Assembly (NCBI RefSeq): GCF_001447155.2
Contig: NZ_CP014754.1
Span: 1-64,000, forward strand
DNA length: 64,000 nt
Source of the DNA: Marinobacter sp. LQ44
GTDB taxonomy: Bacteria; Pseudomonadota; Gammaproteobacteria; Pseudomonadales; Oleiphilaceae
Direction of reading: 5' to 3'
A model generated the notes under the pieces. The model did not search any database. It saw nothing but the letters and a program-made list of their open reading frames with translations, and was not told the DNA's origin. Every line of letters begins with the position of its first letter. The first letter of the stretch is position 1. The position numbers and the translations under genes are program-made. Below are positions 1-9,528 of the stretch, in pieces.

Positions 1-196
1 CTGAGAAGCCGAAGAGCTAGGCGTGCTGGTGAAGGTTTGGTGGTTCCAAATCGAGACAGCAGAACGACGCTTTTCGGCTTCTCAGAAGCTCCCGAAGGGC
101 TTGCCTCTGAGGACTCTGAGCCGGTGTTGTCAGTCCTTGATGTGGAACCACCACATCTGCCGACTGACGCCTTGGTCAGAGTCCTCAGAGGCAAGC
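1..196. repeat. Two long hairpins with complementary loops
   Basis: Two adjacent inverted repeats occupy the region before nadA. In the first, 1-17 pairs with 69-85 (one G-T wobble), with further internal pairing ending in a 5-bp stem 36-40/46-50 around loop 41-45. In the second, 99-119 pairs perfectly with 176-196 over 21 bp; inside it 129-135 pairs with 162-168 and 139-145 with 151-157, leaving loop 146-150. The two terminal loops, TGGTT and AACCA, are exact reverse complements. The first hairpin starts at the window edge and could continue upstream. No known RNA family or mobile-element end was recognised. A short open frame at 23-214 runs across the hairpins and looks non-coding. The rest of 197-301 holds the nadA promoter. 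Confidence 0.7.
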
Positions 197-260
197 AGTA
201 GATTAAGGAATTAGCCAGACGGGACACTGGGTTACAGCCCCATGAAAACACGCCCGGAAG

Positions 261-269
261 TGATATACT
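261..269 (+). promoter_or_regulatory. Extended -10 promoter element for nadA
   Basis: TGATATACT matches an extended -10 (TGnTATAAT-like, TATACT at 264-269). It lies about 33 nt before the preferred nadA start at 302. No good -35 was found, which fits an extended -10 promoter. It also argues against starting translation at 242, since that codon would lie upstream of the transcript. Confidence 0.4.
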
Positions 270-301
270 CTCGCGGTAACAGTAACTTCAGAGATCCAGA
301 A

Positions 302-1363
302 ATGACACGAGCGCAAGACCGTATCCTTGTTCAGGAACATCTGGCACACGAAGCGGAGCCAAAGGCCCTGAGTGCCAGCGAGAAAGCTGAGCTTGAGGCA
401 CGCATCAAGGCAGCCCTCAAAGAGAAGGATGCTGTGCTCGTGGCCCATTACTACACAGATCCGGATATCCAGCGTCTTGCCGAGGAAACCGGCGGCTGTG
501 TTGCCGATTCCCTGGAAATGGCACGGTTTGGTAACCAGCATCCTGCGTCTACGGTGGTGGTGGCTGGTGTCCGTTTCATGGGTGAAACCGCCAAGATTCT
601 GAATCCCGAGAAGCGGGTGCTGATGCCCACGCTGGAGGCTACCTGCTCCCTCGATATTGGCTGCCCCGCGGATGAGTTTTCCGCTTTCTGCGATCAACAT
701 TCGGACCGGACGGTGGTGGTGTACGCGAACACTTCTGCGGCCGTAAAGGCGAGGGCGGACTGGGTGGTGACCTCCAGCTGCGCCCAGGCCATTGTTGAGC
801 ATCTGGATGCCAGAGGGGAGAAGATCCTGTGGGCGCCGGACAAACACCTGGGCCACTACGTGCAGAAGACAACGGGCGCTGATGTGTTGTTGTGGGATGG
901 CTCCTGTATCGTGCATGAAGAGTTCAAGCATCGGGGCCTGGAAGATCTCAAGGCGCTTTATCCCGAGGCAGCTGTACTGGTGCATCCGGAATCTCCCGAC
1001 GCGGTGGTGGAGATGGCTGATGTGGTCGGTTCAACCTCTCAGTTGATTCACGCGGTCCAGACGCTGCCCAATGAAGAATTCATCGTGGCCACGGATAACG
1101 GTATTTTCTACAAGATGCAGCAACTGGCGCCCAACAAGACGCTGATTGAAGCTCCAACGGCGGGTAATGGCGCCACCTGTCGCAGTTGTGCCCACTGCCC
1201 CTGGATGGCTATGAACGGCCTTGAGAACCTGCTTGCGGTGTTGGAACGGGGCGATCAGGAAGTGCTGGTTGACCCGACCCTGCGTGAAGATGCGTTGCGC
1301 CCGCTGCGCCGGATGCTGGATTTCACCGCCAACATGAACCTGAAAGCTGCCGGAAACGCCTGA
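302..1363 (+). CDS. nadA: Quinolinate synthase NadA
   Basis: NadA condenses iminoaspartate with dihydroxyacetone phosphate to quinolinate in de novo NAD synthesis; it is a cytoplasmic [4Fe-4S] enzyme. With the start at 302 the product is 353 aa, the usual length. The three expected cluster cysteines are present at about residues 115 (in [11 protein letters not shown]), 202 (in [10 protein letters not shown]) and 299 (last Cys of CRSCAHCPW). The frame is open back to an ATG at 242, which would add 20 residues. That ATG has no ribosome site and lies upstream of a likely -10 element, so 302 is preferred. The gene stands alone and converges on bepA with a 9-nt gap. Confidence 0.97.
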   Translation: MTRAQDRILVQEHLAHEAEPKALSASEKAELEARIKAALKEKDAVLVAHYYTDPDIQRLAEETGGCVADSLEMARFGNQHPASTVVVAGVRFMGETAKILNPEKRVLMPTLEATCSLDIGCPADEFSAFCDQHSDRTVVVYANTSAAVKARADWVVTSSCAQAIVEHLDARGEKILWAPDKHLGHYVQKTTGADVLLWDGSCIVHEEFKHRGLEDLKALYPEAAVLVHPESPDAVVEMADVVGSTSQLIHAVQTLPNEEFIVATDNGIFYKMQQLAPNKTLIEAPTAGNGATCRSCAHCPWMAMNGLENLLAVLERGDQEVLVDPTLREDALRPLRRMLDFTANMNLKAAGNA

Positions 1364-1372
1364 CCATCCCCG

Positions 1373-2842
1373 TTAGCCTCGCCGGGCTTGCAGTCTGTCA
1401 GTAATGTCGTTCAGGCGTTCGTTGACTACCTGCCGTTCGGCAGACCCGGCGGGCAGCTTTTCCTGGGCCTGGCGCAACTGGCGTTGGGCGGATTGCAAGT
1501 CCCCCATCAGGGCATAGTATTCTGCCCGTGCGCGGTGCACACCCACGATATTCCTGGCCATGCCCTCGGCTTCGGCGAGTCGTAACCAGATCTGTTCCCG
1601 TTCCGGCAGGCGCCGGGCCAGGTCCCGCAGCAAGCCGGCGGCGGTATCCCCATTTCCGTCGGCAATCTCGATTTCCGCGAGTGTCCAGGTGATGGGGTAG
1701 TTGCGCGGGTTTCTGGATAACGCCTGCCGCAGCAATGTCCGTGCGTCTTCATAACGTTTCTGGTCCAGCATCACGTCGGCCAGGGTCACCTGAAAGGTAA
1801 TTCTGCCCGGGCTGCCGTCCAGAAGTTCCCGCAGTATGCGCTCGGCCTTGTCGTATTGCTGGTTGCGCTGATAGGCCACGGCCAGCCCGTAGCGAATGGC
1901 GTCGTTGCGTTTGGCATCATCCCTTGCCAGGTAATCCTCGAACGTCTCGACTGCCAGTTGCGCTGACGAGGCGTAACGCACCTGCAGGCGGCTACGAACC
2001 AGGTGATATTCCTGGCCATCCCGGATGCGTTCGTCGGGATACTGTTCCGCCCGGTTGCGGCTGTCGGCGACCCGGTTCTGGGTTAATGGGTGGGTCGACA
2101 GGTACTCGGGCATCTGATTTCCCTGTAGCCGGTTCTGTCTCATCATGATTTCGAACATTTCCGGCATGCCGCGCGGGTCGAGGCCGGCGTTGGCCAGAAT
2201 CTCCATGCCCACCCGGTCGGCCTCCTGTTCATGGGCCCGGCTGTAGGCCAGCATGTTCTGGATTGACAGGGCCTGGGTGCCGGCGATGGCGGCAATGCCA
2301 ATATCGGATTGGGTAACCGCGGACAGCACGATACCGGCGATCATCCCGGCCAGTGTCAGCGGTGCGCTGGTTTCCTGTTGCTCCATGCGGCGGGCAAAGT
2401 GACGTTGGCTCAAATGCGCCAGTTCGTGGGCCATGACCGAGGCAAACTGCTGTTCCGTTGCGGCATTGAGGAACAGTCCACCATTAACGCCCACGATACC
2501 GCCCGGGACGGCGAAGGCGTTAAGGGCAGGGCTGTCGATCAGAACCAGCTTCAGTTCCCGGTTATCCAGCGGGGCAGAGGGCACCAGTTTGTAGGTAATG
2601 GCGTGCAGGTAGTCGTATACCAGCGGGTCTTGTATCTGGGGTGCGGAACGCCGGATAGACGCCATCACCTGCTGGCCGATTTCCGCTTCCTGCTGGCCGG
2701 AAATGAGGCCCGCGCTGCCGCCTATGCTGGGCAGGCTGGATTCCTGGGCATGGCTGAACCCGCCGGAGAGCAGCAGGGGGAGTGCCAGAGCAAATGTGGT
2801 CAGTAAACGGCAGACAGGATTCTGGCGATCAGTTCGATTCAT
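1373..2842 (-). CDS. bepA: M48 metalloprotease with TPR region (BepA/YfgC type)
   Basis: Periplasmic zinc metallopeptidase, 489 aa, of the BepA family, which helps assemble or degrade outer-membrane proteins such as LptD in E. coli. An N-terminal signal peptide is visible (hydrophobic stretch about residues 12-28, cleavage near SHAQ). The zinc motif HELAH is at 139-143 and the downstream zinc-binding glutamate lies in HEQEAD near 204-209. The C-terminal half, from about residue 280, consists of helical TPR-like repeats ending in a basic tail. Length and domain order match E. coli BepA (487 aa). It is divergent from tusA. The symbol rests on family resemblance, since several M48-TPR paralogues exist. 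Confidence 0.9.
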   Translation of the reverse strand: MNRTDRQNPVCRLLTTFALALPLLLSGGFSHAQESSLPSIGGSAGLISGQQEAEIGQQVMASIRRSAPQIQDPLVYDYLHAITYKLVPSAPLDNRELKLVLIDSPALNAFAVPGGIVGVNGGLFLNAATEQQFASVMAHELAHLSQRHFARRMEQQETSAPLTLAGMIAGIVLSAVTQSDIGIAAIAGTQALSIQNMLAYSRAHEQEADRVGMEILANAGLDPRGMPEMFEIMMRQNRLQGNQMPEYLSTHPLTQNRVADSRNRAEQYPDERIRDGQEYHLVRSRLQVRYASSAQLAVETFEDYLARDDAKRNDAIRYGLAVAYQRNQQYDKAERILRELLDGSPGRITFQVTLADVMLDQKRYEDARTLLRQALSRNPRNYPITWTLAEIEIADGNGDTAAGLLRDLARRLPEREQIWLRLAEAEGMARNIVGVHRARAEYYALMGDLQSAQRQLRQAQEKLPAGSAERQVVNERLNDITDRLQARRG

Positions 2843-2998
2843 GGATTTCAGTCACACCCGTGGGGATTTGCCACTTTGACATCAGCATAGCCCGGAAAGT
2901 TCTTATCTGTATTACGAAGACTTGAGATGCAATAGGGTAACACCCCCGGCATAATGCCTGCTCGATTATTGGATAAATGGTAATGGTGTTCGCTTAAC

Positions 2999-3226
2999 AT
3001 GGCTGATCGAATTCTGGATGCCTCCGGGCTGCGTTGCCCGATGCCACTTCTCAAAACAAAGCTGGAACTCAACGCCATGAATGCCGGGCAAGAGCTTGAA
3101 GTGATTGCAACGGATTCGGGTTCTGCCCGGGATATCCCGGCCTGGCTTGGAATGTCTTCTCATACTTTGGTCAGCCAGTCAGAGCATCACGGCGAATTCC
3201 GTTTCGTGATAAAGTGCGGCGGTTAA
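2999..3226 (+). CDS. tusA: TusA-family sulfur carrier protein
   Basis: Small cytoplasmic sulfurtransferase of 75 aa. The signature CPxP is present as RCPMPLL with the persulfide-carrying Cys at residue 13, followed by the KTKLEL helix and the typical beta-alpha-beta fold. In E. coli TusA passes sulfur to TusBCD for tRNA 2-thiouridine synthesis. TusA-like proteins also serve other sulfur-transfer routes, so the exact partner is not certain. It is followed after about 16 nt by the AI-2E family permease gene and is probably co-transcribed with it. Confidence 0.9.
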   Translation: MADRILDASGLRCPMPLLKTKLELNAMNAGQELEVIATDSGSARDIPAWLGMSSHTLVSQSEHHGEFRFVIKCGG

Positions 3227-3242
3227 TCTTCCGGAGTTGTTC

Positions 3243-4319
3243 ATGGTCAGAATTCTGCGCGGTCTAGCCCACAAGTATTTTTCTGATGAAGAAGCAGTGA
3301 TTCTGTTTCTGCTTCTGGTTACCGGTACGGTTTTTGTCATTCTGTTCGGCGCCATGCTGGCACCGGCGATCGCGTCATTGATTATCGCGTTTATCCTTCA
3401 GGGCCTGGTTGCCAAGCTGCACAAGATGGGTGTACCCGAACTGGTGGCGATCATCAGCGTGTTTGTGGTGTTCCTCGGTGTTCTGGTCGGGTTTATTTTC
3501 GGGCTGTTGCCACTGATCTGGACGCAGGTCAGTAACCTTGCCGGTGAAGCACCTCGAATCATTCGCGAGCTTCAGTCTTACCTTGAGCTCCTGCCGGAGG
3601 AATATCCTCATCTGATTTCCATGGAGGCAGTAGACACCATATACCGCCAGGTATCGGCAGAAGTCGCTCATATGACCCAGGTACTGGTCTCGTTCTCTCT
3701 ATCAAGCATTCCAGACCTGGTAGCGCTGCTGATCTACATGGTCCTGGTGCCGATTCTGGTGTTCTTTTTCATGAAAGACCGACGTGTACTGGTCGCTTCC
3801 ATTGGCCGGATGCTGCCTCCCCAGCGCCCGATGATGATTCGCATCTGGCAGGAGGTAAATCTCCAGTGCGCAAATTACGTCCGGGGCAAGGCAGTTGAAA
3901 TTCTGATCGTTGGCGTGGTCACTTACGCCGCCTTCAAGCTTCTGGGTATGCCCTACGCAGCATTGCTGTCATTGCTGGTAGGCTTGAGCGTGGTGGTTCC
4001 TTACATCGGCGCCGCCGTGGTCACCATTCCGGTCGCGGTGATCGCCCTGTTTGCGTTCGGCTGGAGTTCCCATTTCATCTGGGTAATGGTGGTATATGGC
4101 ATCATTCAGGCGCTGGATGGCAATGTGTTGGTGCCTATCCTGTTCTCGGAGGTGAACAACCTGCACCCGGTTGCCATTATCGTGGCGGTTCTGTTCTTCG
4201 GCGGTATCTGGGGGTTGTGGGGCGTGTTCTTTGCGATTCCGCTGGCCACCATGTTCAAGGCGGTGTTTGCTGCCTGGCCGGTGAAGGAATCCGAGCCCTC
4301 ACCGGCGGCATCAGAGTAG
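3243..4319 (+). CDS. AI-2E family transporter (PerM-like permease)
   Basis: Polytopic inner-membrane protein of 358 aa in the AI-2E transporter/PerM family (PF01594). Hydrophobic segments cluster at about residues 20-55, 70-95, 155-185 and 210-330, with the usual hydrophilic stretch between about 95 and 150 and a family-typical C-terminal region (PILFSEVNNLHP, GGIWGLWG). Family members have been linked to quorum-signal export or to sodium-proton exchange; the substrate here cannot be deduced. The start at ATG 3243 is preferred over the in-frame TTG at 3237 because CCGGAG (3231-3236) sits 6 nt before it. It follows tusA closely and converges on bcp. Confidence 0.9.
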   Translation: MVRILRGLAHKYFSDEEAVILFLLLVTGTVFVILFGAMLAPAIASLIIAFILQGLVAKLHKMGVPELVAIISVFVVFLGVLVGFIFGLLPLIWTQVSNLAGEAPRIIRELQSYLELLPEEYPHLISMEAVDTIYRQVSAEVAHMTQVLVSFSLSSIPDLVALLIYMVLVPILVFFFMKDRRVLVASIGRMLPPQRPMMIRIWQEVNLQCANYVRGKAVEILIVGVVTYAAFKLLGMPYAALLSLLVGLSVVVPYIGAAVVTIPVAVIALFAFGWSSHFIWVMVVYGIIQALDGNVLVPILFSEVNNLHPVAIIVAVLFFGGIWGLWGVFFAIPLATMFKAVFAAWPVKESEPSPAASE

Positions 4320-4320
4320 G

Positions 4321-4788
4321 TCAGAGTGCCTTGACGGCTTCCAGTACCTCGTCGGCGTGGCCATTTACCTTAACGCCACGCCACTCCCGTCTCAGGATGC
4401 CTTCCTTGTCGATCAGGAAGGTACTACGCTCGATACCCAGGTGCTCCTTGCCGTACAGTTTTTTCAGTTTGATCACATCAAACAGCTTGCACAGGGCCTC
4501 GTCTTTGTCCGAGATCAGGTGGAACGGAAACTGATGCTTGCTCCGGAAATTGGCGTGAGCCTTGAGCCCGTCTCTGGATACACCAAAGATTTCGGTATCA
4601 AGCTCGCGGAACTGAGGCATCCTGTCCCGGAAATCCTGGCCTTCGGTGGTACATCCGGGTGTGTTGTCCTTCGGGTAGAAGTAGATGACGACGTTTTTAC
4701 CCCGGAGGTCGGCCAGTCTGATAATCTGGTCGTCGGTCGCCTCGGCTTCAAAATCGGGCACGGGTTGGTTCAATGCTACGGATGACAT
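4321..4788 (-). CDS. bcp: Thioredoxin-dependent thiol peroxidase (Bcp/PrxQ)
   Basis: Peroxiredoxin of 155 aa that reduces hydrogen peroxide and organic hydroperoxides using thioredoxin. The peroxidatic cysteine is residue 46 in the motif YPKDNTPGCTTE. The resolving cysteine found five residues later in E. coli Bcp is missing here (the segment reads CTTEGQDF). Another cysteine occurs at about residue 95 (EALCKLF), so the enzyme may be of 1-Cys type or use another partner. It is divergent from dapA; the two share a roughly 75-nt intergenic region. Confidence 0.93.
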   Translation of the reverse strand: MSSVALNQPVPDFEAEATDDQIIRLADLRGKNVVIYFYPKDNTPGCTTEGQDFRDRMPQFRELDTEIFGVSRDGLKAHANFRSKHQFPFHLISDKDEALCKLFDVIKLKKLYGKEHLGIERSTFLIDKEGILRREWRGVKVNGHADEVLEAVKAL

Positions 4789-4862
4789 GACATCTCCTTT
4801 AATTCCCTTGTGTCAGTTCGAGCCCAACATTACCATATCGCTTTTATTCGGACGGAGTTTTT

Positions 4863-5741
4863 ATGATTACGGGTAGCCTTGTCGCGCTGGTCACGCCCAT
4901 GCATCCAAACGGTGACATTCACTGGGAGGATCTGGACAAGCTGGTGGACTTTCATATTGAAAACGGCACGCACGGCATCGTTGCTGTGGGTACCACCGGC
5001 GAATCCGCAACGCTGGACCCCGAGGAGCATTGTCGGGTTATCGGCCACATCATAAAACGGGTCGATGGCCGGATTCCTGTTATCGCCGGCACCGGTGGTA
5101 ACAGTACTCGGGAAGCCATTGAGCTGACGTCCGAAGCCCATAAGCTGGGGGCCGATGCCTGTCTGTTGGTGGTGCCTTATTACAACAAGCCAACCCAGGA
5201 GGGTCTCTATCAGCACTTCAAAGCCATTGCCGAGGCCGTGCCGGGCATGAGTCAGATGCTTTACAACGTGCCTGGCCGCACAGCGTGCGACATGCTAAAT
5301 GAAACCGTACTGCGCCTGGCGGATATCCCCAATATCGTTGCCATCAAAGACGCTACCGGCAACATTCCCCGTGGTGCCGAGCTGATCGAAGCCCTGGATG
5401 GCCGCCTGGCGGTCTACTCCGGCGACGATGCCACCGCAGCAGACCTGATGCTGGCGGGCGCCAAGGGCAATGTGTCTGTGACTGCCAACGTGGCGCCCAA
5501 AGCCATGTCCCAGTTGTGCGAGGCGGCCATCAAAGGTGACGAAGCCGAGACACATCGTCTGAATGACCTGCTGATGCCGCTGAACCGCAAGCTGTTCCTG
5601 GAAGCCAACCCGATTCCGGTTAAATGGGCACTGCATCGCATGGGGATGATCGGTGAGGGCATTCGCTTGCCGCTGACGCCGCTGAGCGAGAAGTTCCACG
5701 CCGAGGTGGAAGATGCACTTAAGGCCTCAGGTGTTCTCTGA
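4863..5741 (+). CDS. dapA: 4-hydroxy-tetrahydrodipicolinate synthase DapA
   Basis: First committed enzyme of the lysine/diaminopimelate branch: condenses pyruvate with aspartate semialdehyde. It is a 292-aa TIM-barrel aldolase of normal length. The Schiff-base lysine is residue 162 (VAIKDATGN), the catalytic tyrosine is residue 134 (LYNVPGRT) and the substrate threonines lie in GTTGES (43-48). ACGGAG lies just before the ATG. It is the first gene of a dapA-bamC-purC run, an order familiar in gammaproteobacteria. Confidence 0.97.
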   Translation: MITGSLVALVTPMHPNGDIHWEDLDKLVDFHIENGTHGIVAVGTTGESATLDPEEHCRVIGHIIKRVDGRIPVIAGTGGNSTREAIELTSEAHKLGADACLLVVPYYNKPTQEGLYQHFKAIAEAVPGMSQMLYNVPGRTACDMLNETVLRLADIPNIVAIKDATGNIPRGAELIEALDGRLAVYSGDDATAADLMLAGAKGNVSVTANVAPKAMSQLCEAAIKGDEAETHRLNDLLMPLNRKLFLEANPIPVKWALHRMGMIGEGIRLPLTPLSEKFHAEVEDALKASGVL

Positions 5742-5775
5742 GGCCAACCGATTCCCGTTTTACCGGAGTAACTCG

Positions 5776-6870
5776 ATGCAGGTTCCTGGAAGAGCCCGTA
5801 ACACCAAGACATTCCTGTTCCGGCCGTTAGCCGGGCTCCTGTTGGCCAGCACCCTGGTTGGGTGTGGCATCCTGGAGGATCGCTCCCAGCGATACGTTCA
5901 CGCGCCGGAAGGCGAACCGATCAAGGTTCCCGAGGGTGCAGACGATTCCAGGCTGAGCCAGATCATGCCGGTTCGGAGCATCAATACGGATGATTCACGC
6001 CGGCTGTTTCCGTCTTCCATCCCGCGCCCACCGGACATGACCTCGGAAATTCTGGATCAGAACTACGTGATCGAGGAACTGGATGGTCGTGTCTGGCTTC
6101 TGGTCAACGAAGTGCCCGGCCGCCTGTGGCCGGTCGCCAGTGCCTGGATGAACGATGCCGGCCTTGGCGTGGCTTATGATAACCCCCAGTTGGGTATCCT
6201 CCAGAGTGAACTGGCCAACTTCAGCAAGCGCAGCCGTGACATGCTGGGGCTGGCTGATGACCCGGTCGCTCAGGAGCCCCGGGTGCTTTTGCAGATGCGA
6301 TTGGCTCCGGGCATTCGACGCAAGACCACCGAAATCCGGCTACGGATTCTGGAGCTTGATGACGCGCCTGACGGGCTCGTTGCCTGGCAGTCGGATCAGG
6401 AATCCGACACCCGCGCCCAGGGCAGGAAAAAAGCGCTGTTGGCCGAGCTTGGTGAATTCATGAAGCAGCGTGAAGACAGCAAGTCGTTCTCACGGGCGGC
6501 ATCGGGCATGATTGCCCAGCCATTGGTGAGGCTGCTGTCTGAAGATGACCAGGCGGTCGCTGTGCGCGTTGAGCTTGATTTCGGCCGCACCTGGGCGGAA
6601 GTGAACCGTTCCCTTGAGGAGATTGGCGCAGACATCCAGGACCTTAACCGGAGTGAGCGTTGGTTCCACGTGGACTTCCGTACCGAAGACGAACGCACCC
6701 CGGGCTGGTTCTCCTGGTTTAGCAATAAGGCCGAACCCCGCCACACCCATACCGTGAACATTGAACAGCGTGAAGACGCCCTGTTTGTCACAGCTGAGAG
6801 GCTGGACAGCTATACTGGTGAGTACAGCGCGTCAGACCTGCTCACACAACTATTTGAACACCTGTATTGA
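5776..6870 (+). CDS. bamC: Outer-membrane assembly lipoprotein BamC
   Basis: Lipoprotein component of the BAM complex that folds outer-membrane beta-barrels. The 364-aa product begins with a signal peptide whose lipobox is LVGCGIL (lipidated Cys near residue 30). This is followed by a low-structure N-terminal stretch and two helix-grip domains, as in NlpB/BamC. The frame is open back to 5713 inside dapA, but CCGGAG at 5761-5766 precedes the ATG at 5776 and the signal peptide starts there. Its position between dapA and purC is the conserved context of bamC. Confidence 0.92.
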   Translation: MQVPGRARNTKTFLFRPLAGLLLASTLVGCGILEDRSQRYVHAPEGEPIKVPEGADDSRLSQIMPVRSINTDDSRRLFPSSIPRPPDMTSEILDQNYVIEELDGRVWLLVNEVPGRLWPVASAWMNDAGLGVAYDNPQLGILQSELANFSKRSRDMLGLADDPVAQEPRVLLQMRLAPGIRRKTTEIRLRILELDDAPDGLVAWQSDQESDTRAQGRKKALLAELGEFMKQREDSKSFSRAASGMIAQPLVRLLSEDDQAVAVRVELDFGRTWAEVNRSLEEIGADIQDLNRSERWFHVDFRTEDERTPGWFSWFSNKAEPRHTHTVNIEQREDALFVTAERLDSYTGEYSASDLLTQLFEHLY

Positions 6871-6914
6871 TTCGGGGCGGCCGGCAAGGCCGCTGTCCGA
6901 TTCTGGAGATCTAA

Positions 6915-7628
6915 ATGGAAAAGCGCGAAGAACTATACGCGGGCAAAGCCAAATCGGTATTCCGCACAGACGACCCGAACCGTTTTGTACTGGTGTTCCG
7001 GGATGACACCTCCGCCTTTGATGGCGAGAAGAAAGAACAGCTGAACCGAAAGGGCATGGTGAACAACAAGTTCAATGCCTTCATCATGGACAAGCTCGAA
7101 GCAGCAGGCATTCCGACCCACTTCGAGGGCCTGTTGTCTGACACTGAATCCCTGGTGAAAAAGCTCGAGATGATTCCGGTTGAGTGCGTGGTTCGAAATA
7201 TCTCGGCCGGCAGCCTGTGCCGTCGATTGGGCGTGGAAGAAGGCCAGGAGCTTAACCCGCCGACCTTCGAACTGTTCCTGAAGAACGACGCGCTGCACGA
7301 CCCCATGGTGAACGAGTCACTGGCGGTCAGCTTTGGTTGGGCCAGCGCTGAGGAACTGGCGCGCATGAAAGAACTCACCTACAAGGTGAATGACGTACTC
7401 AAAGCCCTGTTTGATGACGCCGGCATGTTGCTGGTGGACTACAAGCTGGAGTTTGGTCGCAGCGAAGGCCAGATCGTATTGGGTGATGAATTCAGCCCGG
7501 ATGGCTGTCGTATCTGGGATAAGGAAACCCGTAAAAAGATGGATAAAGACCGCTTCCGCCAGGGCCTGGGTGAAGTGATCGAAACCTACGAAGAAGTGGG
7601 GCGTCGTCTGGGTATCCAGTTCGACTGA
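6915..7628 (+). CDS. purC: Phosphoribosylaminoimidazole-succinocarboxamide synthase PurC
   Basis: ATP-dependent ligase of purine biosynthesis that joins aspartate to CAIR to give SAICAR. The product is 237 aa, the usual length for the short bacterial form. Clear family motifs are YAGKAKSVF at the N-terminus, [10 protein letters not shown], the [12 protein letters not shown] core, and DYKLEFG followed by [12 protein letters not shown] near the C-terminus. The preceding GGAG gives a good ribosome site. It follows bamC by about 44 nt. Confidence 0.97.
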   Translation: MEKREELYAGKAKSVFRTDDPNRFVLVFRDDTSAFDGEKKEQLNRKGMVNNKFNAFIMDKLEAAGIPTHFEGLLSDTESLVKKLEMIPVECVVRNISAGSLCRRLGVEEGQELNPPTFELFLKNDALHDPMVNESLAVSFGWASAEELARMKELTYKVNDVLKALFDDAGMLLVDYKLEFGRSEGQIVLGDEFSPDGCRIWDKETRKKMDKDRFRQGLGEVIETYEEVGRRLGIQFD

Positions 7629-7657
7629 ATATAAAAACCGACAACAACGGGTGTGAT

Positions 7658-8392
7658 ATGCGTAAATTGATGATGGTAATGGGCGCGAGCATGCTGGCTG
7701 CCGCTCCAGTGGTCTCCGCGGATATTCTGGGCGTAGGCGCCACGGTTGGCTACTGGGATGCCGACTATTCGGGCGAGGCGTCCAAAGGCAACGACCGGGT
7801 AGATCTGGAGCGGGACCTCAACCTCAGCAGCGATTCCAATGCCAATCTCACCGCGTATTTCGAACACCCGGTTCCGGTGCTGCCAAACGTACGGCTGGCT
7901 TATACCCGTACGAAGCAGAGCGGTAATGGCCAGCTGGATGTAACTTATGATGGTATTACTGCCGGCGCGAATGTTCGCTCTGAGCTCGAGCTGGAACAGC
8001 TGGACGTCACCCTGTATTACGAAATCCTGGATAACTGGGTGAATCTGGATCTTGGCCTGACCGTTCGGGATTTCTCGGGCGAGTTACTTGTTCAGAACAG
8101 GAACGACACCAGCCAGTTCTCTGAAACCAAGGCCGACGCCGTGTTACCCCTGGTCTACGCAGCCGCCCGCTTTGACCTGCCATTCACCGGGGTTTCTGTG
8201 GGTGGTGACGCCAACGCCATTACCTACGATGGCGGCTCGGTCTACGACTTCAACGTGTATGGGCAGTATGAAATGTCGCTGCTGCAGTTGCGGGCGGGCT
8301 ATCGCCAGATTTCTCTCGACTATGAGGACGGCGACGACAACCTGGATATCGAACTCAGCGGCCCGTTTGTCAGCGCTGGCCTCCGATTCTGA
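7658..8392 (+). CDS. TIGR04219-type outer-membrane beta-barrel protein
   Basis: Exported protein of 244 aa. A signal peptide (MRKLMMVMGASMLAAAPVVSA) is followed by alternating hydrophobic/polar strands and a C-terminal phenylalanine (SAGLRF), the hallmark of BAM substrates. The overall pattern (DILGVGATVGYWDADYSG start, repeated aromatic strands) recalls the TIGR04219 family. No enzymatic function can be assigned. It lies 29 nt after purC and ends at a strong terminator. Confidence 0.8.
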   Translation: MRKLMMVMGASMLAAAPVVSADILGVGATVGYWDADYSGEASKGNDRVDLERDLNLSSDSNANLTAYFEHPVPVLPNVRLAYTRTKQSGNGQLDVTYDGITAGANVRSELELEQLDVTLYYEILDNWVNLDLGLTVRDFSGELLVQNRNDTSQFSETKADAVLPLVYAAARFDLPFTGVSVGGDANAITYDGGSVYDFNVYGQYEMSLLQLRAGYRQISLDYEDGDDNLDIELSGPFVSAGLRF

Positions 8393-8405
8393 GTTAGCAT
8401 TAAAA

Positions 8406-8427
8406 GGCGCCCCCGGGCGCCATTTTT
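8406..8427 (+). terminator. Rho-independent terminator
   Basis: GGCGCC (8406-8411) pairs with GGCGCC (8416-8421) around a CCCG loop and is followed by ATTTTT. It closes the barrel-protein transcript just before the epimerase gene. Confidence 0.8.
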
Positions 8428-8442
8428 CATGGAGAACAGATC

Positions 8443-9450
8443 TTGAAAATCCTCGTTACCGGAACCGCCGGCTTTATTGGTTCACACCTGGCCCATCGAC
8501 TGCTGGATCGCGGCGATGAAGTGATCGGCGTGGATAACGTGAACGATTATTACGACGTGAACCTCAAAGAAGCCCGGCTTGCCCGGTTAACCGGGAAGGC
8601 AGGATTCACCGAAGTGCGCCAGGACGTGGCGGACAGACAAGCAATGGAAGCCTTGTTCCGAGAGCACAAACCCGAGAGGGTAGTGCACCTGGCGGCCCAG
8701 GCCGGCGTCCGTTACTCCCTTGAAAATCCCCATGCTTACGTGGACGCCAACCTGGTTGGCTTCATGAATATCCTCGAAGGCTGTCGCCATAACGATGTAA
8801 AGCACCTGGTGTACGCGTCCAGCAGCTCGGTCTACGGTGCCAACGAAACCATGCCGTTCTCGGTGCATGATAACGTGGATCATCCCCTGAGCCTGTATGC
8901 GGCCTCCAAGAAGGCCAACGAGCTGATGGCGCACACCTACAGCCACCTGTACAACCTGCCCACCACTGGCCTGCGGTTCTTCACCGTATACGGCCCATGG
9001 GGCCGGCCAGACATGGCGCTGTTTATCTTCACCAAAAAGATCCTGGCCGGTGAGCCCATTGACGTGTTCAACCATGGCCATCACCGCCGGGATTTCACCT
9101 ACATTGACGACATCGTTGAAGGTGTTATCCGCACCCTGGACCATGTGGCAGAAGCCAATCCGGACTGGTCTGGCGAGAAGCCGGACCCTGGCACCGGTAA
9201 AGGCCCGTACCGGATCTACAACATCGGTAGTAACAACCCGGTAGAGCTGTCCCGCTTTATTGAAATCATTGAAGAGCGTGTGGGCAAGAAAGCGGAAAAG
9301 AACCTGCTGCCACTGCAGCCGGGTGATGTGCCGGCCACCTACGCCAATGTGGATGACTTGATCACAGACGTAGGCTACAAACCCGACACTACAGTGGAAG
9401 AGGGCATCGCCAACTTTGTGGATTGGTATCGGGATTTCTACAAGGTGTAA
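8443..9450 (+). CDS. NAD-dependent epimerase, UDP-glucuronate 4-epimerase-like
   Basis: Short-chain dehydrogenase/reductase of 335 aa with the Rossmann motif [10 protein letters not shown] (residues 7-16), SSSSVYG and the catalytic Y-x3-K as YAASKKANE. The spacing and segments such as [16 protein letters not shown] and [13 protein letters not shown] are those of UDP-glucuronate/UDP-galacturonate 4-epimerases of capsule pathways. The start is TTG at 8443, with GGAGA at 8431-8435; there is no better ATG in frame. It is monocistronic between two terminators. It could supply a uronic-acid precursor to the exopolysaccharide locus further down, which is inference. Confidence 0.9.
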   Translation: MKILVTGTAGFIGSHLAHRLLDRGDEVIGVDNVNDYYDVNLKEARLARLTGKAGFTEVRQDVADRQAMEALFREHKPERVVHLAAQAGVRYSLENPHAYVDANLVGFMNILEGCRHNDVKHLVYASSSSVYGANETMPFSVHDNVDHPLSLYAASKKANELMAHTYSHLYNLPTTGLRFFTVYGPWGRPDMALFIFTKKILAGEPIDVFNHGHHRRDFTYIDDIVEGVIRTLDHVAEANPDWSGEKPDPGTGKGPYRIYNIGSNNPVELSRFIEIIEERVGKKAEKNLLPLQPGDVPATYANVDDLITDVGYKPDTTVEEGIANFVDWYRDFYKV

Positions 9451-9471
9451 AAGCCGGGTTAGCGTCAGTAC

Positions 9472-9504
9472 AAAAACAGCCAGCGCAATACGCTGGCTGT
9501 TTTT
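9472..9504. terminator. Bidirectional terminator
   Basis: ACAGCCAGCG (9476-9485) pairs with CGCTGGCTGT (9491-9500) around CAATA. It is flanked by an A-run on one side and a T-run on the other, so it can serve both the epimerase gene and the convergent vWA gene. Confidence 0.9.
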
Positions 9505-9528
9505 GTTGGTATACGACTATTCAGGCAC

